Assembly: GCA_022605425.2 (NCBI GenBank)
Contig: JAKIMF020000001.1
Span: 374,501 to 438,500, forward strand
Source: Hamiltosporidium tvaerminnensis
Taxonomy: Eukaryota > Microsporidia > Dubosqiidae
Length of the DNA: 64,000 bases
Direction: 5' to 3'
Shown here piece by piece: positions 21,201-30,835 of this stretch. The position numbers and the translations under genes were made by a program. A model generated the notes under the pieces. It was not told the DNA's origin, did not search any database, and was given only the letters and a program-made list of their open reading frames with translations. Positions within the stretch are counted from its first letter, which is position 1, and every line of letters begins with the position of its first letter.

Positions 21201-22049
21201 CTAGGTTTCTCCTTACGTGTTTCCTCGTCATAACATACCTGGGCCGCCTGGATGATTCGAGCTGCATCACTAACATTCTTAGGCACATGAGATTCAGCAT
21301 ATTCACCTGTGATCCGATTTATGAGTTCCAAAACTTTACTATCAACCAATTCACTTGGAAGTTTTCTAGTTCGGACCACTACATCTCCGATTTCCTTCTC
21401 CGAGAGTTCCTTGATTTTGCACAAGAACTTTTCTCTCAGGTTCATATAGAGTGTAGTGTCAGTTAAAGAACATGGCTCGGCGAGACAAGTGGCGATTCTA
21501 CGTCGCTCTCCATTCTCATCTTGCCTTATTTCTTTTTCTGCCTCATTATGTATTAATTTTTTTAACACATCGATATCAACAGTTCGACCAAATTTCCCAT
21601 TATAGTACCTAAGAATTGCAGACCAGCCATTTCTAGGCATTCTCTCAAACCTTTTTTGCACCGCTGACATAGCAGATCTAGGCCATTCCTGCTCTACGGC
21701 TGTGACAGAGTCAAGTATTGAATGCAATACCATCAGTCGATTTCCTTCTGGAATGGCAGGTGCATTGAGGTTTTCCATTGTGTTGGCTGGTCCACACGCA
21801 GAAGAATCGGGACAGGAAGAAGGGAGTGCGGAATCGAGCAGGCTGATTGGAGTAGCCTGAAGCGTATTGCTCGATGGGGAGTGAGTGTTATTATAGATGG
21901 TCGGTTGTGGTGGAAGCGTCTCGGATATAGTTACTACATCTCTATCACACGTTTTTATCTCTTTAGAACTAATTTCTGAGTTGTTTACAGCATTTATTTC
22001 ATCATTTTTTATATTTTCGCTGTCAACTTTTTTTCTTCTACCCATTAGA
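18255..22049 (-). mobile_element. Full-length R4/R2-like (RLE-type) non-LTR retrotransposon
   Basis: A 3.8 kb insertion bounded by perfect 12-bp direct repeats. The 5' leader is only ~4 nt before the ATG; the 3' end reads CCCAGAATTTTATTAAATAAA after a short UTR. A single ORF encodes RT plus a restriction-like endonuclease, the architecture of the R2/R4/CRE group; wording around the RT start (NWKAAGIDG...LHKYLYDIV) is closest, from memory, to R4/Dong elements. No LTRs. Intact target duplications and an open frame make it the youngest insertion here, and it is not part of the duplicated modules. RT4 also starts exactly at the ORF's ATG, supporting this as the true 5' end. Confidence 0.88.
18293..22045 (-). 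CDS. Retrotransposon polyprotein: RT + zinc knuckle + restriction-like endonuclease (1250 aa)
   Basis: Would nick target DNA and reverse-transcribe element RNA onto it. Residues 1-100 are Ser/Pro/Thr rich and low complexity; ~280-390 form a basic helical region (SAWKENIECKISKL, RMFELFRGRFYRGL) usual before the RT. RT spans ~440-740: NWKAAGIDG, TYLIPKG, YRPITCMSNLYKL, motif A at 571-584, motif B GILQGDSLSP (631-640), motif C LLFIDDLKLL (D679/D680). Zinc knuckle: C971, C974, H983, C988. Endonuclease: R1055, P1056-D1057 and E1072 (RPDIFILD...LIEVGI) with lysines 1088/1091. The C-terminus is acidic (ELELELEEEIEVVE). Odd points: motif A has N575 (codon 20321-20323) where a catalytic Asp is expected, and RT4 keeps Asp there; motif C has FIDD rather than F/YADD. 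The enzyme may therefore be RT-dead despite the open frame. No separate N-terminal zinc finger is seen. Confidence 0.93.
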   Translation of the reverse strand: MGRRKKVDSENIKNDEINAVNNSEISSKEIKTCDRDVVTISETLPPQPTIYNNTHSPSSNTLQATPISLLDSALPSSCPDSSACGPANTMENLNAPAIPEGNRLMVLHSILDSVTAVEQEWPRSAMSAVQKRFERMPRNGWSAILRYYNGKFGRTVDIDVLKKLIHNEAEKEIRQDENGERRRIATCLAEPCSLTDTTLYMNLREKFLCKIKELSEKEIGDVVVRTRKLPSELVDSKVLELINRITGEYAESHVPKNVSDAARIIQAAQVCYDEETRKEKPRSAWKENIECKISKLVLSKDLLEKARKQEKLSTSETKSLRKIMREFNLDLSKINDLSEALVKKNEALNVYEKKITMYESRRKFRKENRMFELFRGRFYRGLSERVESEHVVYRDEISEFWSTMWNKNDKVVTYDEYLIPFVSDTQQTTFPSFEEFIDIINWLPNWKAAGIDGIYNFYIKKLTSLHKYLYDIVKAICLEGTPQADWYYCGLTYLIPKGTPKTGSDYRPITCMSNLYKLTTKCVTKVVQVEVERRGLLSDNQLGAVRGVQGAKEQALLNIAINKEYGNNLKATWINVKKAYDSIDHAYLTQCIENLNLPDWILKFIKVIISKWKIDISVGPEKIMSKKIDRGILQGDSLSPLLFVLCMDPLSRKLNEKYTKVTIKTDAESHATNHLLFIDDLKLLAEDGQTLEEMTEEVKKFMNNIGLEINKEKSATNDPCCEDTATLLEGIGVYKYLGIIEDSRGIPTSKSFEEVQTKLIARVERLCRTRLNARNLFQAINQHAISLLNYHIGVLQLEPADFSKLDDAVRAVLVKNKIHLRPGCKERLYLPRKELGRGLHSVEFKSEHMLLQLLDCLEKHKDTSTRRAAILKVENNNKTHLSLIKNFLKIKYGLEEEVTKNKLEEAQLANLYNEIKNRKLHSKLYSARNNELVSVNDSSRWLKKGSVRPRDEAVFCYIQDRNVFWGAEGMCQHCNQSRKTVDHLATRCEKMLGHDYTRRHNEVVRCIHLLLLNKYKFKSSKRIRSHSVQEILDNEYAEIRVDTRIKTDVKIRCNRPDIFILDKRQNRITLIEVGITSQDSLQIVETEKLRKYDLLANELGLIYKCNVEIIPYVMTWDGIVTKYHKTYVKRLQIPMNVEAYIQSIVLKKTVETISFDRRRGLESGPNAEESWERASLSVILGAEMHKQPIPPLKQVDNEEDDVKTENTKNILPLILDGITTAKEPTTNTNEELELELEEEIEVVEMVERII

Positions 22050-22061
22050 TGAAGATATTAA
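22050..22061. repeat. Target-site duplication, 5' side of full-length retroelement
   Basis: ATGAAGATATTA, the partner of 18243-18254; the element's leader and ATG begin 4-5 bp inside it. Confidence 0.8.
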
Positions 22062-23794
22062 ACAATCAAATATGAATATTTTATGTAAAATTTAAATTAT
22101 AAATGCGAAAAAATTTATTTTTATTTTAATATCGAGCATCTGAATATTCCAAATCCGATGTAAGGAATTATAGTACTTATTCAAAAAGAAATCACAAAAA
22201 TTACTTTATTATAAACTTATGACACCTTCTTTACTATCAAACAGATTAATTCTCAAAATAACTTTAGAATTTTACTTTTATAATCTACAGACATATAATA
22301 TGTGTAAAAAAGAAGCTTTTCGTATTCACAAATTATTTTACTTTGAAATAAAACTCATTTAAAATATAAGTTTAAAGAATGTTGAATTTGAGTGTAATAG
22401 TTATGGAATGTGTGTATTTATAATTTAACGCTTTAATAATATTGGCGCTTTTAAACTAAAAACAAGTTTGTTCTATTGATATTTACTCAAATTTATAAAT
22501 TTACATACAAATAATTTGATTCGCTATCATGAATCGAATTATTAAAGTATTTAGATAATTAGACAATATATATTCTATTGAATTTTTATTAAAGGAATTA
22601 AATGTGGATACTATTTGAAAAAGGAAATTTATCTTTCAAGGCAGAGCAGAAAAATAATGCCTAAAATATTCATAAAATAGTGAGTTGGTAGATGATTTAA
22701 GATACAAACATTCAAAATAAACCTTTATTTCATGATATAAAAAAATGTCTTAATTAATAGGAAAATTAAATTTTAGAACAAAAAATTTAGAAGCCACAAA
22801 TATAATCATAAATTTTAGATGTTTAAAAACGAATTTTAATCATATAATATATAGTAACGATATAAACTTCACAGAGGTCATTATAAGAAACGATGAATGT
22901 ATTAAAAACTTTGGTTGTGCTTTTTTTCATCCGAAGAATTTTATCGATAAGAAACCTACATAGATTTGAAAAATAAAGATTTTCTTATTAAAAAAAGATA
23001 ATTATATTTCATGAGAAAATAAAAAAACTCTACCTTTCTTCAATTTCTTAATCTATTAGTGATTTTTGTTCGTTAAAAACATAAAATAAGCTCAGATCAT
23101 GGTAAAATAGAATGTATTAAAAGATCCAAAAGAACACCTAGATAATTTAAGATGATGATTTTATATGTATGTCTCATTGAATATTCCAATCCAAGGTTTA
23201 TTGAAAGAGAAACAAGTTAAGATAAGATGCAAAGCTTTATCTAAGAAACCAAAATTATCAAAATATTTTTCTAATTTATAAAGAATAGCTGATAAAAATT
23301 AAACATACAAATAAAATAAATCAATAAAAACGCGAGGAAATTTCATATGGAACAAATATTAAACATAAATATTTGCCAAATCGTATGTATATTGTAAATA
23401 ATATACATTTAAAATTTCTGTTGTAATTGGATAAATTAGAAGATACAGGTATAAAATAAGAAAAAAGTAAGACATATAATATAATTGGTAAAACTCTTTA
23501 AACTAAGCAATTTGAATAATTATTTAGATAGGGTACTTACGCCAGTACACTTTAAAAGCTATATGTGCCAAAAAAATAATGATTACAAAAGAACCAAACA
23601 ATTTGAGTTTCAATATCTATAATGTATTTTTATAATAGCTTATGAAATATCTAAGAAGATAAATATAAAAATTGATTTAAGAATAATCAAATTTCCGTAT
23701 AATTCAGCTAAAATTCATGCCAAAAATTATTAGCTTTGTATCAATTCTCAACTAACATAAAGAAATTAGGTTTACTTCACAATAGCAATCATTT
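22062..23794. other. Intergenic, no gene seen
   Basis: AT-rich single-copy sequence without a recognisable gene, repeat or RNA. Confidence 0.6.
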
Positions 23795-23802
23795 GTTTAG
23801 AT

Positions 23803-24559
23803 CAGGGGTCTCCAAAATTCGGCTTGCGGACACTTTTAATTCAGCCCGATGCCACATTTTTCCGGGTTGCCAATTTGTTTTATTGAGTAGATTTTTTTCA
23901 AATAAGGTAATAAAAGAAAAAAATAAAGTTAAATCATATAAAAAGAATTGCAATTGTAGATAATTTAGGCCTGGACTTGTAATACAAAGAAGATTCCTAG
24001 AGTTTTTATTATTTTTTCCAAACTAGCAATTATTTTATACTAAAAAATCAAAATTAAATAACAAAAAAATATATGGCACAATTAATTATTAATGAGATTG
24101 ATATAGTTGTGATTTTTAGGTGATAATTCTTAGAAATATTAGGTTATATTAACAGGTTGAATTTACTAGAAACGAATTCCATTACTTATCTGTTAATTGC
24201 GATCTATAAATGATTTTTTAAAATTTCATTTTAGAGAATGTTCCTTCGCACAACTACGTAGAGCCGAAAGCGGAAATAAAACACTGAGAAAATGTATGAA
24301 CGTAAATGGATTGTGTAGCTGGAAGACTCTTATAAAATTTCAATAACTAATCTATTCATTTTTTATAAATATATTGTTCATAGATATGTTTGATTTTATT
24401 AACATCAATATGAAATCTAAAAATTTGATTTAAAATATTCAGAATTAAAATTGCAGAAACATTTTGGAGTATGGTGGCATAAAAAACAATGATTTCATGG
24501 CCCGCGGGATTTTTTTTAGATGTCAATGTGGCCCGAACAATTAACTTTGTATACCCTTG
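23803..24559. mobile_element. hAT-like non-autonomous DNA transposon remnant
   Basis: The left end starts CAGGGGTCTCCAAAATTCGG and the right end, reversed, CAAGGGTATACAAAGTTAAT; about 12 of the first 17 positions agree, and both resemble the CAGGGGTC(T)CCAAA ends typical of hAT transposons. Subterminal GGCCCGCGGG and GTGGCCCGAA blocks are the GC-rich motifs often found in such elements and stand out from the AT-rich background. Flanks GTTTAGAT (23795-23802) and GTTCAAAT (24560-24567) match at 6 of 8 positions, as for an aged 8-bp duplication. At 757 bp it is too short for a transposase and none is visible. Confidence 0.7.
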
Positions 24560-24567
24560 GTTCAAAT

Positions 24568-27288
24568 AAACCCAAAATAATCGATTTATTTCAACTTGGC
24601 TTAAAATACTTCGAAATAAATCACAATTACATCTATATTTTCTATTCTAATCATAGATATATTTGAATTTTTCAAAAACTCGGATTTTAAAACGTGTAAT
24701 ATTCTTTATCAAAAATCAGTGAAATAATTCTATTTTAAAACAGTGAAGGTAAGTGGTTACAAAACCTTTACATTTTTAGTTGAAATAAACTACTCAGGAG
24801 AAACAATGATATCTAAACTTCAAAAGGCATTAACTACAATAAGAGCTATAATGAAAAGTCAAATTGTTTTATATCTCAGATGATAACCATATATCAGAAT
24901 GTTTAAAAAAACACTTTATAAATAATTAAAAGTTGTTAAAACCCAGCTGAATAAGAGGCATTATTTTAACGGATTGATAAAAATAGATCATATGACATTA
25001 AAAAACCGAGAAATAGGCAGCTTTGAAATAAATGAATAATATCATTTTAACTAACCTTATTAATCCAATGTATTATAATCAACGATACAATGCTCTAATT
25101 TATGATTACAAGACCGATTCTCCTGAAATGGCTTCGTATCTTTCTAAAAATTTTAACTAAAGACATGTGTTTAGTTCCTAGCCGCATCGTTTTTATTTTT
25201 TGTGCGTTTGACAAATTTTAAATGCTTTTCATTGTTAATAACATAATTAGAAATCTTCAAATGAATAAAGATAATCAGGATTGAACTGAAAAAAATACTT
25301 AAATATTCTAAATTATCTATTGGATTTTAGATGAAAGATATATATATTATACGGCTTATGCGTTAAAATTTCAAGAAATTCACGATTACTTACGATTGAA
25401 AATATATCTAATCCTAATAAAACTATTTCACTTTCTGTTTCTATATAACTTTTCATTACAAAACCAATCAAGACCGCTTAATAATAACAATAAGATTCCT
25501 TATTTACATTAATAATCATATAATAACATAAATGCATTCACAATAATATAATTGTAGCAAAAAAACAATTTTAGCTGATTTCTACAAAAACGGGTTTAAA
25601 ATTCTTCTAAAGTAAAACCGGTGAGATTCATTCATTTAATGAAATTATGAATAAGTTAGAATTACCAACGCAAATCTTTGAATAGCCAGACATCAATAAG
25701 AGCTCATAGTAATCACTAGAAACCAAAAACGACACCAAAAAGTAAATATTTTAAAATATTGCCTATCATTTCTTTACTTTTAAGATTTAAAAATATAATA
25801 ACCAAAAATTTGATGAGAATTTCTTCAATTCCAGTTATTATAAGAAAAGCCATGATCATTGTTAAATTACACTGGATTCAGATATGAAAATAAATGTTAA
25901 AATATTATTTATATATTAGCCTTGTGGCAAAATCTAGCATATTTAAATTCATTTTGCAAGTAAAAAAGCTAATTTCAGTTATTTTTTTACAATTTAAAGT
26001 TCTCTAAAAAAAACTTTTTTGGTAAAATTACAAAATTTAACCTTTTTAGATTTTTTGCTTGATTTTAATTTTGTCTTATGTTTTCATGTAGGTTTGCCTT
26101 TGGTTGCTTTTTTTAAGAAATTTTAATTTTTTTGTTTCATTTTGTGTAGAACTTTAATTGTATTTATTTCGCTCAAATTTAACCGGAAGAAAATAAATTA
26201 AACAAAAAAAAAATTCTTAACCAAAGAATATAATTCTGCGAGCATTTCTACGAAAAGAATAAAACAATATATGAATTTTTTACGTAATTCATAGATTTCC
26301 TATGATGAAAAATTAAAAACCAGCAATTTAATATCCCTTTTTATTGCAAGCACTCTTTTGTGTTAAAGGAAGGTCATTGGATATCATTAATGGTAAATCT
26401 ATAGACTACACGGAAACCTATTCGTTAATGCTTGATGATGCACACGGGAATATCATATTCAAAGTATATTCATTAGCCTTTATAAATTCTGATATATATT
26501 GAATAGCAGCGAGACATAAGTTGATTAAAAATGATAAAAAAAATCCAAATTTTTATCGATAAGAAATTTCAGGCATAAGCGAATAGTTAATACCGAGGAA
26601 GTAAAAGAGGCGTTCATATTTAAAGATCGAACTTCGTAATATTTCATAAATTGGAAAAGTAAAATAGTAGGACATTTTTTTAGATAAATATTTTTATAAT
26701 TCAATGTTAAAACACGTTTTTTTCATTTTTTAAATGCTCTTATCTGTTTTTCAAATTAATATAATCAAGTTGAATATTTTTTTCTCGACTTTATATTTCT
26801 GTAATTGTGAACTAAAGCAAAAATTATATATAAGACTATTTTAGTATCGAAGACGTAAAACGTACGTTTAAGAAATTCTTGCTTTCCTCACCCTTAAAAT
26901 GAGATGTGGCAGTCATGTTTGCACATCGAAATGTATTTTATTCAAAAATCAAATAAACAGACAAACTACATATTAAAATATTTTAAAATAATGGCTAAAA
27001 CGAAAAAATTGATTAAAAATGATTTTTACTTTATTCTAAGTTGAGAGATATCAGAATATATTTTTCATATAAAACGTAACACAAAATATATAAGAAAATA
27101 AAAACAGTTATTATTTTAATTCAGATGTAATTATGTTAACCCCGTTCAAAAAACCCGAAGAATCACCATTCAATCACAATATTTAACGGAATTTCAGTAA
27201 ACACTGAATATTTAATTTAATTACGATATTTACCTGTAGTTAAATTGTATGGAGTGATTTTCAAGTATAAAATATATTCCTTTTGATA
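24568..27288. other. Gene-poor single-copy stretch
   Basis: AT-rich sequence. Apart from a short relic at 26344 described separately, no frame of more than ~30 codons with coding character was recognised, and no RNA gene or repeat. Confidence 0.5.
26344..26502 (+). pseudogene. Unrecognised short coding relic
   Basis: About 52 codons with coding-like composition and no start: GRSLDIINGKSIDYTETYSL then DDAHGNIIFKVYSLAFINSD, ended by TGA, after which the same frame continues ~20 codons (IAARHKLIKNDKKNPNFYR) to a TAA. The rhythm faintly recalls retropepsin-like domains, but no Asp-Thr/Ser-Gly motif is present, so no function is assigned. Confidence 0.25.
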
Positions 27289-29681
27289 TCATAGAAATTT
27301 TTTTTCAATGCTTTCTTCGTAGAGATAATATCGTAACTTCGGATTATTAAATTGAAAACTGATTTTGTTTGAAAAAAAATAGCTTTTATGTAAAGGAATT
27401 TTAAAAAATTTTACTTGAAATATAAACGCGCCGCAAATCGATACCGTTAAAGTCTTTAAATTCTTGAAATTCTTTATATATTGATAATCATTGAAATCGA
27501 TTCACACACCCCAAATATTAGAGTGTTTAAGAGAATCTAGAAATCTACAATCGTTACCTAATTTATATAATTTCATATACTCGGTGAATTTACATTCTGT
27601 AAGATCTAATTTTTCTAGAACCTCTAGATATTTTATTCTGTTTAGATCATTATATGATATATTACCCCATTTATAAGTAAGTTTTTTTAATCTTAAATTA
27701 CAACCAATACTTAATTTAGTAGGATTACACAAATAAGATTTACATCCTGAAACAAAAAGAGTTTCAAGATATTCAAGCCTGGCTAAAATATCTAAATTTT
27801 TAAATGCCTTTAGATTAGAACCGCACAAACATAACGATTTAATGCTCAAAGACCTATAATCAAGCAATTTTATATTTCTGATAGATTTTAATTCGCAAAA
27901 CTCTAGAGACAACACCTTCAGGTTTTCACATTTAAATATCTCGATTAAACTTAATCCGCTTATCTTAATACTATTTAAATTTAGACGAGTCAAATATTTA
28001 AAATCGCTAAACGGTTTAAGTTCTAAAGTTTTTTTGTGTAGAAAAAAGTTATTTATAATTAGAGTTTCTATTCTTGGTATTTGAAACAAATAATTGTAAA
28101 ATTTGCTGCTAAAGAAATTATTTCCAACAGTTAAATTTTCAAAAATTTCAAGTTACCAATCGCATTTAGTAGCAATAGATCCGTCTTCTTATCCGATCTA
28201 TAATTCAAAAGTATTAAAGTCTGTAATGATCTAATATTTTTTAAAAAAATAAAAAATTCTTCTGATATTTTATATGAATAGAATCTTATTTGCAAATATA
28301 GAAGAACATCAATGTTCAAATCTTTTAATTTAGCACATTCTCGAATAAAATATTGCTCCGAGAAAGATAGATCAAAGAATAATATACATTTTTGAATATT
28401 GATGAACGTGTTAAGGTTACCAACCATGAAAAATTAAACTTAACCTTTCGCAATTCAATATATTCCAAAGATTGATTTCAATCAATGTAAGCATCTAAAA
28501 AAGAAACATCTGCATCCATATTTACATTATCCAGTTTCAATCCTTTAAGATTATGCTTTTTTAAAAATGTATCAACATATCTCCCATCAACTATGGAATT
28601 TCTGAGAGTAAAAATTTCCAAATTATCATCGATCGATTCATTTAATTGACTACAAAAATACCGAGTCGCAATTGTAAGGTTTGAAATCGTTAATGCTTAA
28701 AACAGATGCTTAAAATTCGAAAAAAAATTGAAACTTTGACTTTTTGTTAGCGATACTTGATAATAATTTAATATAAATGCCTTTATATTTATTTGCTCTA
28801 ATAAAAACATGAAATTATTAAGAATATGACGATTAGTAATGATTTTTTCTAAGATCGAAAACACTTTAAAATCATTTATAAGCAGACTTTTATATGGAAT
28901 ATGTTCATTTAAAAAAGAAGGATCAATTTATCCTTCATATTTCTACAAAGTATCAAATTTTCATCATAGAAAACATGTCTTATCATCAAGGCGTTTAATA
29001 ATTCTATAATCAACTTTGTTTTAAAAATAGAGTAGATTTCTAATGAGTGATATAAACTTAAAACCACTTTCAAGTTTTGGTTTTCGTTCTTCGAATTATT
29101 GATGTTTTGATTTAGAAGAATATTGAAATATACTGCTTTTATAAATTTCGAAAGATTTTGATTTTCAATAACTTTTAAATATTGAAAACTAAATAGCAGT
29201 CATTTAAATTTAACATGCGTTATTTCATCAGCCAGTTCCGAAATGTCACTGGTGAGTTTTAAAATATATAAAAATTAAAATTACACTCAATTTTCCAGAT
29301 TATATGATCAGATATATTTTGATGTGGAATATCATCTAAAATTTCGAATCGAATAAAATTATTTTTTTTATACGTTAAAACATGTTTTTCATTATTTATT
29401 GATCTTGTATTTTGGTCATTTAATATCCTTAGATACAAATGGTTCTCGTTTTTCTCAAATACTAACTTTTCTTTTGGTATTTTGTAATATAAATACAGAT
29501 TAGAATCACCTTCTTTTTTCAACAAATATATGAATCTATGCGTAAGTACGATGCGATAAAATATAAATATATTCAGCATCAGACAGCAATTATTAGATTT
29601 TAAAAATCTTAATGATATATTTTTACTAAAAAAGGCGTTACTATTCATTAATAATAAAGGAAGGATAAAATATAATTCCAT
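27289..29681 (-). pseudogene. Leucine-rich-repeat secreted-type protein, broken
   Basis: One ~800-codon gene in several pieces. It opens with ATG at 29679-29681 and a hydrophobic signal-like N-terminus (ELYFILPLLLMNSNAFF). The frame shifts near 29262, has a TGA near 29198, continues through KVVLSLYHSLEIYSIFKTK, has another stop near 28478 after FLDAYID and a shift near 28425, then runs as 28427-28131 and 28089-27502, stops at TGA 27502-27504, and continues in frame (NFKNLKTLTVSICG) to 27289. The middle and C-terminal parts are leucine-rich repeats, e.g. CENLKVLSLEFCELKSI and RLEYLETLFVSGC, usually protein-binding. Such lineage-specific LRR families are common in microsporidia; target unknown. 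At least four lesions make it a pseudogene. Confidence 0.72.
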
Positions 29682-29891
29682 ATACCCAATTTAGATTAGA
29701 TATTAGAATATTTGTAACTGATAAAATTAAATAAATATTAATGATAAATTAATATGTAATTATTAAATTAATTTTTGATTATATTAATGGCTTTGAATTG
29801 TTCAGATTTTCATAGATTTTATTTTTGTATATTATATATTGGAACTATTCATATTTTACTTATGATTTGTGTTATTTTAATATAATATAAG

Positions 29892-30660
29892 TTAACCGAT
29901 GAGTTGCAAGTTCTTTTGCTTTTCAATTATATTTATGTCTTTTTTCCAGTCTTTTTGTTCGTTTAATTTTTTATTTATCATCTCATTTATGTTTGTTTTT
30001 ACAATATGTTTTTTTATAAAGTCTAAACCTCTGATTTTGCAGTATATTTTTCCTCCCGTTTTGAATAAGAAAATTTCAAATTGATTTTTTTAATCATTTT
30101 TCTAAGCTCGTATACCTTACCTCTTAAATCTGTAAATAAATAGACCAAAAAATATTTTTTTGTGATATCTACCATAATAACTTTTAAAATTACACTGTAT
30201 GTCCGGTATCGAAGAAGAAAATTCCAATCTTTAATTCTCATTTGTATTCCACTTCGTCTTTGATACTCATATAAATATACGCAATTAGATAAATATTTTG
30301 TAAAGCGTTAGGTATACAAATTATTCTAATTAGTTAAAACAAAGTCATAATTCTCATATTCCTGATCAATGATTATAATCGTATCTTTGTAGTTATTTTT
30401 GCCTGTTTTAGAATTATCCTTTTTCATTTCTATTGAAACATATCTGATATAGCTTTTGATTCTGTATATTCCTATTTTCCTTTTCAAGTCCAAATTACGT
30501 TAATACATTCTATAAATTTAGCTGAAGAACAATCTTTAAAATTTATAGAAATACGCCATAGTTGTTGTAATTTGACTGGCCATAAAATGTTTAAAAACTT
30601 CGTTACGATTATTATAGACAGTGTTATGTATTTGCTGTTGCACTAATATAGAATAATTTG
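29892..30660 (-). pseudogene. Unrecognised decayed gene
   Basis: Minus-strand coding-like segments in order: VYNNRNEVFKHF, NFKDCSSAKFIECINVIW, IGIYRIKSYIRYVSIEMKK, DTIIIIDQEYENYDFVL, then a 72-codon frame (30241-30023) with RIKDWNFLLRYRTYSVILK and DLRGKVYELRKMIKK, and, after a frameshift near 30025, a coiled-coil-like tail (NEMINKKLNEQKDWKKDI) ending at TAA 29892-29894. Stops or shifts separate the pieces. No family recognised. Single-copy here; it lies between the LRR pseudogene and RT4. Confidence 0.4.
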
Positions 30661-30835
30661 CTTATAATAGCCAAAATGCATCATTCCTAATCACATATAA
30701 AATATTCAGTCGAGCATTCTTTTTACAAAATAACTTTTTTTCTTATACTTTAAATTATATATCTACATTTTTTTATAAAAAAATTTAATTATACTTTAGA
30801 ATTTTTATTTAATTAATATATGAGTTAATAACAAA

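Noticed and set aside
21722-21979. 85-codon frame and other frames (18387-18713, 19341-19676, 20070-20279) as genes
   Set aside because: All are antisense to the 1250-codon retroelement ORF.
23736-23963. 75-codon frame as a gene
   Set aside because: It straddles the left end of the hAT-like element and has no coding character.
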